A DNA stretch of 64,000 nt from JAAYGT01 sp050252075 (GCA_050252075.1 JBFWLP010000001.1:1-64000); one strand, 5' to 3'. Shown: positions 52,918 through 61,126, numbered from the stretch's first letter. Program-made: numbers and translations. Notes: a model not told the origin generated them from the sequence alone.

Positions 52918-53865
52918 ATGTCTGACGGCAAACATCATACCGGCCCTTTGCGCCACTTCCTGCAGTTCCGCGATTTTTCCGCGGAAGAAATCGATTACGT
53001 TTTGCACCGGGCGAAACTGATCAAAGACAAGTTCAAGCGCTACCAGCCGCATCATACGCTGCACGACCGCAACCTGGCCATGGTCTTTGAAAAGGCCAGC
53101 ACCCGAACTCGGGTATCGTTCGAAGCCGGCATGTATCAACTGGGGGGATCGGTTATCCACCTGACCACCGGCGACTCGCAGCTGGGGCGGGCCGAGCCCA
53201 TCGAAGACACGGCCCGCGTCATCTCGCGGATGGTTGATCTGGTCATGATCCGCACCTTTGAACAAACACGTATCGAGCGATTTGCCGCCCACTCGCGGGT
53301 ACCGGTCATCAACGGCCTGACCAACGAATACCACCCATGCCAGATCCTGGCCGACATTTTTACGTTTATCGAGCATCGCGGGCCCATCAAAGGGAAAACC
53401 GTGGCCTGGATCGGTGACGCCAACAATATGTCCTACACCTGGCTTCAGGCAGCCGAAATGCTGGGGTTCACACTGCACGTCTCGGGTCCGGTCGGCTACC
53501 AGCTCGACCCCAGGCGGGTGGGCTCGCCACCGGCCGGCGTCCTGCGCGAGTTTTCCGATCCGCTGCAGGCGTGCCAGGGCGCACACCTGGTCACCACCGA
53601 TGTCTGGACCAGCATGGGTTACGAGGAAGAAAACGAAGAGCGGCGCAAAGCCTTTGCCGACTGGTGTGTCGACGCCGAAATGATGGCTGCCGCCGGGCCT
53701 GATGCCATTTTCATGCACTGCCTGCCCGCCCATCGTGGCGAGGAAGTAACCGGCGATGTCATCGACGGGCCGCAAAGTGTGGTGTGGGACGAGGCCGAGA
53801 ACCGCCTGCATGTCCAGAAAGCGCTGATGGAGTTTTTGCTGCTGGGGCGCCTGGACGACCACTAA
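52918..53865 (+). CDS. argF: Ornithine carbamoyltransferase
   Basis: It makes citrulline from ornithine and carbamoyl phosphate. The carbamoyl-phosphate motif ASTRTRVSFE lies near residue 60, HPCQILADIFT near 138, and the ornithine motif MHCLPAHRGEEV near 263. Length 315 aa is normal. An AGAAGG site precedes ATG 52918. argG lies convergent on the other side of a shared terminator, so the last two steps before arginine lyase sit together. Confidence 0.97.
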   Translation: MSDGKHHTGPLRHFLQFRDFSAEEIDYVLHRAKLIKDKFKRYQPHHTLHDRNLAMVFEKASTRTRVSFEAGMYQLGGSVIHLTTGDSQLGRAEPIEDTARVISRMVDLVMIRTFEQTRIERFAAHSRVPVINGLTNEYHPCQILADIFTFIEHRGPIKGKTVAWIGDANNMSYTWLQAAEMLGFTLHVSGPVGYQLDPRRVGSPPAGVLREFSDPLQACQGAHLVTTDVWTSMGYEEENEERRKAFADWCVDAEMMAAAGPDAIFMHCLPAHRGEEVTGDVIDGPQSVVWDEAENRLHVQKALMEFLLLGRLDDH

Positions 53866-53930
53866 TCAGCCAGTCATCGACCACCACCCCCGAAGCGGCG
53901 CCGGACTTGCCCGGCGCTCCCCGAAAAAAG

Positions 53931-53962
53931 GGCAGGTATCCGCCGGGATAACCTGCCTTTTT
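53931..53962. terminator. Bidirectional terminator between argF and argG
   Basis: GGCAGG-TATCC and GGATAACCTGCC pair with a one-base bulge, followed on the plus strand by TTTTT (53958-53962) and preceded by AAAAAA (53924-53929), which serves as the U-run for argG on the minus strand. Confidence 0.8.
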
Positions 53963-53981
53963 ACACGGTGCTACGCGAAGG

Positions 53982-55319
53982 TTACTCTTTCGTGCTGTCT
54001 TTCAGACGCGGCAATGCCGTACCATTCGACGGCGCCAGCAGCCCTGTTTGTACGTAGGTGTACAGCTTTTCACGGGTGTCCACGATGTCCAGGTTGCGCA
54101 TGGTGAGCTGGCCGATACGGTCGCGGGGCGAGAACATGGACTCGCCCTTCTCCATGGTCAGGCGCTCAGGCTTGTACGTAAGATTGGGCGACTCGGTGTC
54201 CAGAATGGAGTAATCATTACCGCGACGCAATTCCAGCGTGACTTCGCCGGTAATGGCATGCGCCACCCAGCGTTGCGCGGTTTCACGCAGCATCATGGCT
54301 TGCGGATCGAACCACCGCCCCTGGTAAAGCAGGCGCCCCAGGCGCAAACCGTTGATGCGGTATTGCTCGATGGTGTCTTCGTTATGAATGCCGGTAACCA
54401 GGCGCTCGTAGGCAATATGCAGCAGTGCCATGCCCGGTGCCTCGTAAATACCGCGGCTCTTGGCCTCGATGATACGGTTCTCGATCTGGTCGCTCATGCC
54501 CAGACCATGACGGCCGCCGATACGGTTGGCTTCAAGCATCAGCTCGACACTGTCGGTGTACTCGACCCCGTTCAGGGCCACAGGCTGCCCCTGTTCAAAG
54601 CGAACACGCACCTGCTCGGGAGCGACCGCAACATCGTCGCGCCAGAACGCCACACCCATGATGGGCTGCACGATCTTGATACCCGTGTTCAGATATTCCA
54701 GATCCTTCGCTTCGTGGGTGGCGCCCAGCATGTTCGAATCGGTGGAATACGCCTTCTCGGAAGACATTTTGTAATCGAAACCGGCCTGGCGCATGTATTC
54801 GGACATTTCCGACCGACCGCCCAGCTCGTCGATAAAAACCTGATCAAGCCAGGGTTTGTAGATGCGCAATTCCGGATTGGTCAGCAAACCATAGCGATAG
54901 AAGCGCTCGATGTCGTTGCCTTTGAATGTGCTGCCGTCGCCCCAGATATTGACGTCGTCTTCCTTCATGGCCGCCACCAGCATGGTGCCGGTGACAGCAC
55001 GGCCAATAGGCGTTGTATTGAAGTACGTAATACCACCGGTGGAAATATGGAATGCGCCGGCCTGCAAAGCCGCGATGCCTTCGGCAACCAGCTGGTAGCG
55101 GCAATCGATCAAACGCGCGCCTTCCGCCCCGTACTCACGCGCGCGGCGCGGAATGGACTCGTAATCCGTTTCGTCGGGCTGACCCAGATTGGCCGTGTAA
55201 GCATAGGGAATCGCCCCCTTGTTGCGCATCCACAGCAATGCGGCACTGGTATCCAGCCCGCCGGAAAAAGCAATCCCGACCTTCTGGCCGACGGGTACGT
55301 TTTCAAGAATGGTTGTCAT
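53982..55319 (-). CDS. argG: Argininosuccinate synthase, long form
   Basis: It joins citrulline and aspartate using ATP. The ATP motif is GIAFSGGLDTSAAL near residue 15. The 445-aa length and phrases such as IYEAPGMALLHIAYERL mark the long type, as in E. coli and Bordetella. ATG 55319 gives MTTILENVPVGQKVG. A bidirectional terminator follows. Confidence 0.96.
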   Translation of the reverse strand: MTTILENVPVGQKVGIAFSGGLDTSAALLWMRNKGAIPYAYTANLGQPDETDYESIPRRAREYGAEGARLIDCRYQLVAEGIAALQAGAFHISTGGITYFNTTPIGRAVTGTMLVAAMKEDDVNIWGDGSTFKGNDIERFYRYGLLTNPELRIYKPWLDQVFIDELGGRSEMSEYMRQAGFDYKMSSEKAYSTDSNMLGATHEAKDLEYLNTGIKIVQPIMGVAFWRDDVAVAPEQVRVRFEQGQPVALNGVEYTDSVELMLEANRIGGRHGLGMSDQIENRIIEAKSRGIYEAPGMALLHIAYERLVTGIHNEDTIEQYRINGLRLGRLLYQGRWFDPQAMMLRETAQRWVAHAITGEVTLELRRGNDYSILDTESPNLTYKPERLTMEKGESMFSPRDRIGQLTMRNLDIVDTREKLYTYVQTGLLAPSNGTALPRLKDSTKE

Positions 55320-55403
55320 GAGTATGTATGGCCTTGGCGTTTAAGTAACGTAACCGCCTATTATATCGCTTGAAAATACTGGAATTGCGTGCTGGGTATT
55401 TGC

Positions 55404-55409
55404 TAGAAT
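55404..55409 (+). promoter_or_regulatory. Extended -10 promoter of tRNA-Ala
   Basis: TGC directly precedes TAGAAT (55404-55409), 11 bp before the tRNA. No well-spaced -35 box is seen. Confidence 0.45.
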
Positions 55410-55419
55410 TTTGCCTGTC

Positions 55420-55495
<76 letters not shown>

Positions 55496-55503
55496 AGTCA
55501 CCA

Positions 55504-55536
55504 AATCCCAACCGGTTTCCGGTTGGGATTTTTTTT
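55504..55536 (+). terminator. Rho-independent terminator after tRNA-Ala
   Basis: AATCCCAACCGG, loop TTT and CCGGTTGGGATT form a 12-bp perfect stem, with TTTTTT continuing after it. Confidence 0.92.
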
Positions 55537-55572
55537 GCCTGAAACGCCAGTGTTGGCGCGATCTCCGGGCAT

Positions 55573-55673
55573 GGCCTCGAGAGCGCTACCCCTGTGAAGT
55601 CGGCGTTTTCGCCCGCGCTGACGCCTCTCTGTTCTCCGTTTTCTCTGGTTGCCACGCGAGCGTTCTCGAGGCC
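55573..55673. repeat. 15-bp inverted repeat (one mismatch) spaced 71 bp, in the gap after tRNA-Ala
   Basis: GGCCTCGAGAGCGCT (55573-55587) and AGCGTTCTCGAGGCC (55659-55673) are inverted copies differing at one position. The surrounding gap 55537-55924 has no supported gene. The pair could be the ends of a small non-autonomous element or a recombination site; no flanking duplication was recognised. Confidence 0.5.
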
Positions 55674-55924
55674 ACTTCCTTTGCTGGCGCGGGTTTAGAG
55701 GCGGTCGGTTGTGGTTGGCGACTCCTGTAGCGGTGGCGACCGCACAAAAAATCTGTACGTTGCCAACTTAATGGTTATTCCAAGCGAGCCGTTGCCGACC
55801 ACGCCGAGACAAGCAGGCGCTGTAGCCTGAGGCGTTCAGCGATACCGTGGTTGCCAGTGGATCTAACATCCGGCTGTAACCATTTCGCTTTTTGTCCTCC
55901 AACTTTCTTTGCGAAGCCTCTTAA

Positions 55925-56590
55925 ATGCCCGCTGCTTGTCCTGAGAAGTCCTACCGTCGCCGGGGTCGCCCACCTGCTTCGCAAGCCGGTCAGTTTGATG
56001 AACGGATCTTGCAGGTAGCAACGTCGTTGTTCTTGGATCGGGGCTTTGGCCGCACTACCTTGGATCTGGTGGCGCAGCACGCTGAAGTGGGCAAGTCCAG
56101 CCTCTACGCCCGCTATCCCAGCAAGGGTGATTTGTTCGCTGCCGTGGTCAGTCTCTCAATTCAGACGATGTTTGACCACTTGGCACCAGTGCCCGAGGGG
56201 CTTGGTCTAGGTCAACGCTTGCAGGCGGTCGGCGAGGCACTGATCGAAGGCATGTTGCATCCGCGCTGTGTAGCTTTCATGCGCATCACGGCTGCAGAGG
56301 CGGATAACTTCCCCGATCTTGCGCTGATGGCCTACCAAGTGAGTTTTGATGGATCAGTCTCTTACGTGTTGAAGGGGCTAGAAGCAGCCAACCTCGACGC
56401 TGCCGACCCGGGGCTCATCACACTGGCCCAGCGCTTTGTGGAGGTGGCTGTTCAGCCGTTATCCTTCCAGGCGGCCTTTGGAGTTGACGCAGCCTTGCTT
56501 CGGCTACGTGCGTCACAGTGTGTGCATGACGCCGTCGAACTGCTCCAAGAGAAGATCGCGATGACGAACTGGGGACAATCCAGAACATAA
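55925..56590 (+). CDS. TetR-family transcriptional regulator, 221 aa
   Basis: The N-terminal TetR helix-turn-helix is at about residues 24-70 (ERILQVATSLFLDRGFGRTT, then EVGKSSLYARYPSKGDLF). A basic tail RRRGRPPAS precedes it, as in many members. The C-terminal ligand domain is not recognisable beyond AefR-like composition. It lies 59 bp upstream of the photolyase-like gene on the same strand, and that gap holds a 14-bp palindrome, so local regulation of the photolyase is likely. Confidence 0.88.
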   Translation: MPAACPEKSYRRRGRPPASQAGQFDERILQVATSLFLDRGFGRTTLDLVAQHAEVGKSSLYARYPSKGDLFAAVVSLSIQTMFDHLAPVPEGLGLGQRLQAVGEALIEGMLHPRCVAFMRITAAEADNFPDLALMAYQVSFDGSVSYVLKGLEAANLDAADPGLITLAQRFVEVAVQPLSFQAAFGVDAALLRLRASQCVHDAVELLQEKIAMTNWGQSRT

Positions 56591-56591
56591 A

Positions 56592-56605
56592 GGACGATTT
56601 CGTCC
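56592..56605. promoter_or_regulatory. Candidate TetR-type operator upstream of the photolyase-like gene
   Basis: GGACGA-TT-TCGTCC is a perfect 6-2-6 palindrome in the 59-bp gap between the TetR gene and the photolyase-like gene. Its form and place suit a TetR-family operator. Confidence 0.45.
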
Positions 56606-56649
56606 ATTATTGTTAGACTGTAGGTCTTTGTCGTCAACGGAGACCCTTC

Positions 56650-58203
56650 ATGCGCGCCTTGTCGCCGATCAGCCTAACGGGTCCGCCCCAGGTGGTCTGG
56701 TTCAAGCGCGACCTGCGTGTAGAAGACCATGCGGCACTGGCACACGCAACGGCCGCAGGCCCGGTCTTGTGCGTCTACGTCGTCGAGCTCGAGCACTGGC
56801 ATCAGCCTTGCACCAGTGATCGACAGTGGCAGTTTGTACGCGAATGCCTGCTGAGTCTGGACGGGCAACTCAAATCGTTGGGCACTGCGCTGGAAATTCA
56901 CGTGGCGCCGGTCATCCAGATGCTGGACGCCTTGCACCTACGGCTGGGCCCGTTCACGCTACACAGCCACCAGGAAACCGGCGGACTCTGGACCTATGCA
57001 CGCGACCGTGCGGTCGCCGCTTGGTGTCGGGATCATGGCCTGCGCTGGCACGAATACCCGCAAAATGGGGTCGTTCGTCCCGTGTCGCGCCGTGGGCGAC
57101 GATTCAAGGAGCATTGGGATGCCTGGGCAGCGGCGTCTCTGGAGCGCCTCCCGGACCATCTCTCGTGGCTTGAGCCTGCCAAGGACCAAACGGTGCTGCG
57201 GCTACCGATGGCTATCAAGACCGACCCTTTACTATGCGCTGGCCGACAAAGTGGCGGCTTGCAGCCCGCGCGTGAACTGCTCGACAGCTTCTTGGCCAGC
57301 CGTGGACAAGGCTACGGGGCCAATATGAGTTCCCCGGCCACCGCCGAGCACGGATGTTCGCGCCTGAGCCCGCACATCGCGCACGGTAGCCTCAGCTTGC
57401 GCCAGATTGCGCAGACCATGCTGAAGGCCCGCGAAGCCGCACCCCGGACGCATTGGCATCGCCAACTCCATAGCTACATCACGCGGCTCTGGTGGCATTG
57501 CTACGCCTTGCAGGTGCTGGAAAACCAGCCGGAGATAGAACGCCGAGCTTTGGTGCCCGAAATGGAACAGCTGCCGCGGCCGATGGACACGGCGCGATTC
57601 GATGCATGGCGGCTCGGACGCACGGGTTGGCCGATGGTTGATGCCTGCATGCGGTTCCTGCACCACCACGGCTGGCTTAACTTCCGCATGCGCGCGATGC
57701 TGGTGACAACGGCCACGCATACCCTGTCCTTGCCGTGGCGCCCCGTAGCAGACTGGCTGTCGCAGATGTTCGTGGACTTCGAGCCTGGCATTCACTACAC
57801 CCAGATCCAGATGCACAGCTGCATGGCCGCCAGCCCAGTGCTGCGCCTGTACAACCCGGTCACGCAGGCGCGCGAGTTAGACCCGCAGGGGCACTTCGTG
57901 CGCCGCTGGGTACCTGAGCTGGCGGCGGTGTCCGACGAATGGATCGTCATGCCCTGGGCCATGCCATCGACATTGCGAGATCGGTTTGGTTTGGTAGGGA
58001 CTCGCGACTATCCTGCGCCCCTGGTCGACTTCGAGCAGGTGCACCGCTGCGTCAAGGCCGAGATCGCCGCGCTGCGGTCCAGCCTCGGCTTGCAAGCAGC
58101 CCCTGGGTTCAACGAACGGCCTCGCCAAGGTGCACGCGCTCAGCGCACGCCTGCACCAAAGAAGGTGGACGCCAAGCCGTCCGCGCAGATGAGTCTCTTT
58201 TAA
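56650..58203 (+). CDS. Photolyase/cryptochrome-family flavoprotein with C-terminal clamp-type motif, 517 aa
   Basis: The N-terminal alpha/beta photolyase domain starts VVWFKRDLRVEDHAALAHA. The C-terminal FAD domain has SRLSPHIAHGSLSLRQ and GRTGWPMVDACMRFL. Where class I CPD photolyases have WMHNRLRM, this protein has WLNFRMRA, and the segment with two inner tryptophans is replaced by IHYTQIQMHSC, so it belongs to another clade and its photoreduction path must differ. The last five residues, QMSLF, match the beta-sliding-clamp binding motif. Repair or light-sensing cannot be told apart. It lies between a TetR gene and DUF2461. Confidence 0.85.
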   Translation: MRALSPISLTGPPQVVWFKRDLRVEDHAALAHATAAGPVLCVYVVELEHWHQPCTSDRQWQFVRECLLSLDGQLKSLGTALEIHVAPVIQMLDALHLRLGPFTLHSHQETGGLWTYARDRAVAAWCRDHGLRWHEYPQNGVVRPVSRRGRRFKEHWDAWAAASLERLPDHLSWLEPAKDQTVLRLPMAIKTDPLLCAGRQSGGLQPARELLDSFLASRGQGYGANMSSPATAEHGCSRLSPHIAHGSLSLRQIAQTMLKAREAAPRTHWHRQLHSYITRLWWHCYALQVLENQPEIERRALVPEMEQLPRPMDTARFDAWRLGRTGWPMVDACMRFLHHHGWLNFRMRAMLVTTATHTLSLPWRPVADWLSQMFVDFEPGIHYTQIQMHSCMAASPVLRLYNPVTQARELDPQGHFVRRWVPELAAVSDEWIVMPWAMPSTLRDRFGLVGTRDYPAPLVDFEQVHRCVKAEIAALRSSLGLQAAPGFNERPRQGARAQRTPAPKKVDAKPSAQMSLF

Positions 58204-58242
58204 CTTCACGATCACGCACAAGTGCGACACGGGCCACCGTAG

Positions 58243-58929
58243 ATGAAATTCTCGAACCGAACACTCCCATTTCTGACCGAAGCTGGCCAGCAGACCGATC
58301 CGAACTGGCTGGAGGAAAACCAAGCTGCCTACGAAGCCCATGTCAGGGGGCCATTCATTGACCTGGCCGAAAGGCTCAAGACTGCACTTCAGCCCATCGT
58401 TCCGGACTACCACTTCCCTGTCAAAGGCATCGGCAGGATCAAAAAGACCGCCAACCATGTGGTCAGTGGCGGCCCTTCCTGTAAAGACTGGCTGTCCATT
58501 TCCATCTCCAAGCCGTCGGAGTCACGCTTTGAGCGCAACCCGCATTTGTTTTTTGGCATTCTTCCTAACATCCCACCTTACAGGGGCGTCGTGGTGGCGG
58601 GTGGGCTTTTCATGCCATCTGGCCCGCAGCTGAAAAAGGTCAGAAATGCCATCGCACAGGACGCCCAACCGTTTCATGCGTTGTTTGCCGACCCCGCATT
58701 CAAGGCTCGCTTCAAGGTCGACTTTTCACGCGAAGAAGTCGCTTCCCGTGCGCCACGGGGGTTCGACCCGGATCACCCAGATATGGAGTGGTTAAAACTC
58801 AAGCGATTTTTGGTGGTGAAGAAACTCAGCACGGCCGAGTTCACCTCTGCGGACCTGGTGCCAGCGGTGGCTGAGGACTTCAAGCAACTGATCCGCCTCA
58901 ATCGTTTGCTTGAGGATGTGCTCACATAG
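58243..58929 (+). CDS. DUF2461 family protein, 228 aa
   Basis: A protein of the DUF2461/TIGR02453 family. The features NRTLPFLTEAGQQTDPNWLEEN at the start, an early-middle IGRIKKTANHV, VVVAGGLFMPSGPQLKKVR in the middle and PRGFDPDHPDMEWLKLKRFL toward the end match the family. Its function is not known. It lies 39 bp after the photolyase-like gene, perhaps in one transcript with it. Confidence 0.82.
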   Translation: MKFSNRTLPFLTEAGQQTDPNWLEENQAAYEAHVRGPFIDLAERLKTALQPIVPDYHFPVKGIGRIKKTANHVVSGGPSCKDWLSISISKPSESRFERNPHLFFGILPNIPPYRGVVVAGGLFMPSGPQLKKVRNAIAQDAQPFHALFADPAFKARFKVDFSREEVASRAPRGFDPDHPDMEWLKLKRFLVVKKLSTAEFTSADLVPAVAEDFKQLIRLNRLLEDVLT

Positions 58930-58985
58930 TCCTCGCCTACCAAATGCCCCCCGATACGAGAAAAATTGAAGGAAACAACGCTAGA

Positions 58986-59495
58986 TCAGATCTCCGCTTT
59001 GGTCGAATGCGGCAATTCAACTTGGGAAAGTAGTGGCAGTACGTGTTTCTGGGCCGCCCACTCCTTGGGCCAGGGGCGGCGCATCACTTTCTCCAGCACG
59101 GCATCGGTCGAGCCCACCAGCCGTTCCACGACCTCCGGGGCCAGGAGCGTCAGCCGCACCACCCGGCGTACTTGCGTTACGTCCATGCCTTCGGCCTCGG
59201 CGATCTCGGCTACTGATGCCGCCCGCTTCTCATCCAGCAGGCGTTGCCAGTGGTGCGCCAGTCCTAGCGCCCGCATCAACGCGGTGTCCTGCGCGGCCGA
59301 CCGGGCTTCCCGCTCCCGGGTGGCCTCGGACAGAAATTCCTGCGGCGCGTCCAAGGGCGTGATGACCTGCTTCTTCAGCCCCCGCTTCACCAGCGTCCAG
59401 GGCACGAAGGTTTCCAGTTGCACGCCGCCTGCCGGGTTCGGCAGTTGATAGGTGACCGGATCACCCTTGAACCGGCCCCGGTGCTTCTTGCTCAT
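58986..59495 (-). CDS. Mobile-element ParB-like/HTH accessory protein, 169 aa
   Basis: The sequence KHRGRFKGDPVTYQLPNPAGG followed by FVPWTLVKRGLKKQVITPLDAP and the helix-turn-helix EIAEAEGMDVTQVRRVVRLTLLAP is typical of a family that sits beside serine recombinases and DUF2924 genes in integrative elements and prophages. Here the recombinase and DUF2924 genes are missing. It overlaps the truncated relative upstream by ATGA, so this seems a decayed element. Confidence 0.75.
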   Translation of the reverse strand: MSKKHRGRFKGDPVTYQLPNPAGGVQLETFVPWTLVKRGLKKQVITPLDAPQEFLSEATREREARSAAQDTALMRALGLAHHWQRLLDEKRAASVAEIAEAEGMDVTQVRRVVRLTLLAPEVVERLVGSTDAVLEKVMRRPWPKEWAAQKHVLPLLSQVELPHSTKAEI

Positions 59496-59674
59496 GCGTC
59501 CTCCTCAAAGCGCTTCACGATCTGGCGTTGCGCCTCCCAATCCACCGGCAGCGGGTTGCGCTGGAACCAGATCAGGTTCATCCGGCGAGGCTGCCGCCCA
59601 TTCATCAGCATTTCGAGGATGTCGGGCGCGAGCAGGGTCAGGCGCATAAGCTTGTTGGGCACCGATGGATGCAA
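59492..59674 (-). pseudogene. Truncated relative of the mobile-element HTH protein
   Basis: A 60-codon frame with NKLMRLTLLAPDILEMLMNG and PLPVDWEAQRQIVKRF parallels the C-terminal half of the neighbouring 169-aa protein and of recombinase C-terminal regions. The part expected before it is missing; upstream bases 59675-59790 show no recognisable continuation. I treat it as a remnant left by deletion. Confidence 0.5.
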
Positions 59675-59790
59675 ATCTTCTGCCCGGGCAATGCCGTTCG
59701 GTCATCACGGGGTAATGCATCTTCTTCTCCAAGACGGATGCACCCATGACAACGCCGTTCCCTGTAAAAGCCAAGCTCCGTGTTCGATGA

Positions 59791-60162
59791 TCACCCTGCG
59801 GCCGTTTCCGCAATCAGCACGTCGGCCGGGATGCCCATGCTCTTGTGCAGTCGTCGGATCATGGCCAGCGTCAGCGGACGCTTACGGTTCAGAACTTCGT
59901 AGACCCGGTTGCTCTTGCCAATGATCGGTTCAAGGTCTTTGACAGACAGACCGCTCTGCTCCATCCGGAATTTAATTGCCTCGATTGGGTCGGGCGCAGC
60001 GATGGGAACGTGCTTGGCCTCGTAAGCTTGCACCAGCGTGACGAGGATGTCCAGGCGATCCCCCTGCGGCGTGCCCAGATCAGGGTCGGACTCCATCAAG
60101 GCCGAGATTTCCTTGAGGGCTGCCTTGTAGTCTGCTTCGTTATGGATAGGACGGATGTCCAT
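59791..60162 (-). CDS. higA: HigA-type antitoxin with HTH domain, 123 aa
   Basis: A COG5499-type antitoxin. The helix-turn-helix lies in the C-terminal half: MEQSGLSVKDLEPIIGKSNRV then EVLNRKRPLTLAMIRRLHKSM. The N-terminal part (IHNEADYKAALKEISALME) is the toxin-binding region, with the family's Asp/Glu-rich PDLGTPQGDRLDIL. It is encoded 18 bp after higB, with toxin first as usual for HigBA. It probably represses the operon via the palindrome upstream of higB. Confidence 0.9.
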   Translation of the reverse strand: MDIRPIHNEADYKAALKEISALMESDPDLGTPQGDRLDILVTLVQAYEAKHVPIAAPDPIEAIKFRMEQSGLSVKDLEPIIGKSNRVYEVLNRKRPLTLAMIRRLHKSMGIPADVLIAETAAG

Positions 60163-60180
60163 GTTTTCCTCCGTGGCCGG

Positions 60181-60483
60181 TCAGGCCATTTCAATGGTTT
60201 CTGCGTCCACCGCGTCGTACTCCTTGTGGGTGCCGACGAATTTCACGTAGACGATCTGCAACTTGTAGGCAACGGCCACGATCAGCCGGTAGTCATTACC
60301 TTTGATGTTGAAGACCACGCGACGGTTCTTCAGCACGCTGGCGCTGCGGTACTGCACCTTGAAGTCAGCGGGCTGAGTCCAGGTCGCGTGCGTCGCTTCC
60401 TCATACCAAGCCTTCAGCGGCTGCTCGGCATCGGGATGGCGCTCCCAAAAGGCTCGAAGGGTGGACACGGCAATCACTCGCAT
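60181..60483 (-). CDS. higB: HigB-type mRNA interferase toxin, 100 aa
   Basis: A RelE-superfamily toxin that cleaves mRNA at the ribosome. MRVIAVSTLRAFWERHPDAE at the start, LKAWYEEATHATW, SASVLKNRRVVFNIKGNDYRL and the final IVYVKFVGTHKEYD are hallmark stretches. ATG 60483 gives the usual MRVI start; ATG 60492 would add three residues. A longer frame to 60669 passes through the operator and tRNA-end-like sequence and is not credible. Confidence 0.92.
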   Translation of the reverse strand: MRVIAVSTLRAFWERHPDAEQPLKAWYEEATHATWTQPADFKVQYRSASVLKNRRVVFNIKGNDYRLIVAVAYKLQIVYVKFVGTHKEYDAVDAETIEMA

Positions 60484-60495
60484 GAGTTGCATTTT

Positions 60496-60512
60496 AGTCC
60501 CATTTTGGGACT
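60496..60512. promoter_or_regulatory. HigA operator upstream of higB
   Basis: AGTCCCA (60496-60502), TTT, TGGGACT (60506-60512) is a perfect 17-bp palindrome starting 12 bp before the chosen higB ATG. This is the usual place for the HigA binding site that controls the toxin-antitoxin operon. Confidence 0.65.
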
Positions 60513-60618
60513 GGTGCAATCCTGCGCTGACCCAGCCAAGGATTTTCACGATGCAAAACGGCCATTTGATAGAGGTGCGCGCCCTCAAGCACAGTGCTTT
60601 GCTAACGAACCTAATATC

Positions 60619-60667
60619 CGGACGCGGGTTCGGTTCCGTATTCCACCACCAGAATTCCAAGGCCCGC
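60619..60667 (+). repeat. tRNA/tmRNA-3'-end-like sequence with copy 1 of an imperfect direct repeat
   Basis: CGGACGCGGGTTC (60619-60631) followed by GGTTCC and CCACCA (60643-60648) resembles the 3' end of tmRNA, whose T-arm region in enterobacteria contains the same 13 bases, but the T-stem partner is decayed. Bases 60642-60667 recur at 62502-62527 with three mismatches. It may be an old attachment-site scar. Confidence 0.45.
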
Positions 60668-60759
60668 ATGCGGTAATTTTCAAAATTCCAAAACCCATAC
60701 GCGCCACGTGCAGGAAGAACCCTCGCAACACTCTGTGCAAACTTAACGTGTCTGGATGC

Positions 60760-60965
60760 TTCGGCGAGTCAGCCGCCGGCAAATGTGGAAAGAGCGCGCC
60801 TGGCCCGATTGCTTGCCGATGCTCGAGACGAGGACGCCATTGCCCAACAACTGCTTGGATATGCCTGGCCACACGGGCCAAGGCGTCAAGCGTGACTATA
60901 TGCAGGGCGCCGACTGGTACAGGAAAGCCGCCGCCCGAATCCGGCATCTGAACGCTACCCCATAA
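60760..60965 (+). pseudogene. Frameshifted remnant of a Sel1-repeat protein
   Basis: In one frame the sequence encodes DEDAIAQQLLGYAW, and the next frame continues HTGQGVKRDYMQGADWYRKAA. Joined, they match the Sel1/TPR-like repeat (AxxxLGxxYxxGxGVxxDxxxAxxWYxKAA). The change of frame near 60860 breaks the gene, and the start is missing. The rest of 60670-61126 has nothing else I can support, apart from the leader of the next gene. Confidence 0.55.
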
Positions 60966-61126
60966 AAACACGAACGTGATCATATCCGCAAGTCAGACTG
61001 GGCCGTTTGGGGGTCTTAAGGCCACTGAGATGAGGCAATCTACCGATAGATGCGAGACCGTCATGGGCGTACGATGAGCCGTTGAATTCCTTCGGGTTTA
61101 GGGTTTATTAACATTAAGGGGTCGCC

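Noticed and set aside
54048..55373. Plus-strand ORF of 441 codons opposite argG
   Set aside because: Antisense shadow of argG, which has clear ATP-binding and family motifs.
60585..60983. Minus-strand ORF of 132 codons upstream of higB
   Set aside because: It runs antisense through the Sel1 remnant and the tRNA-end-like sequence, with no ribosome-binding site or domain; its GGGIRNRTRVRILG part is tRNA-derived.
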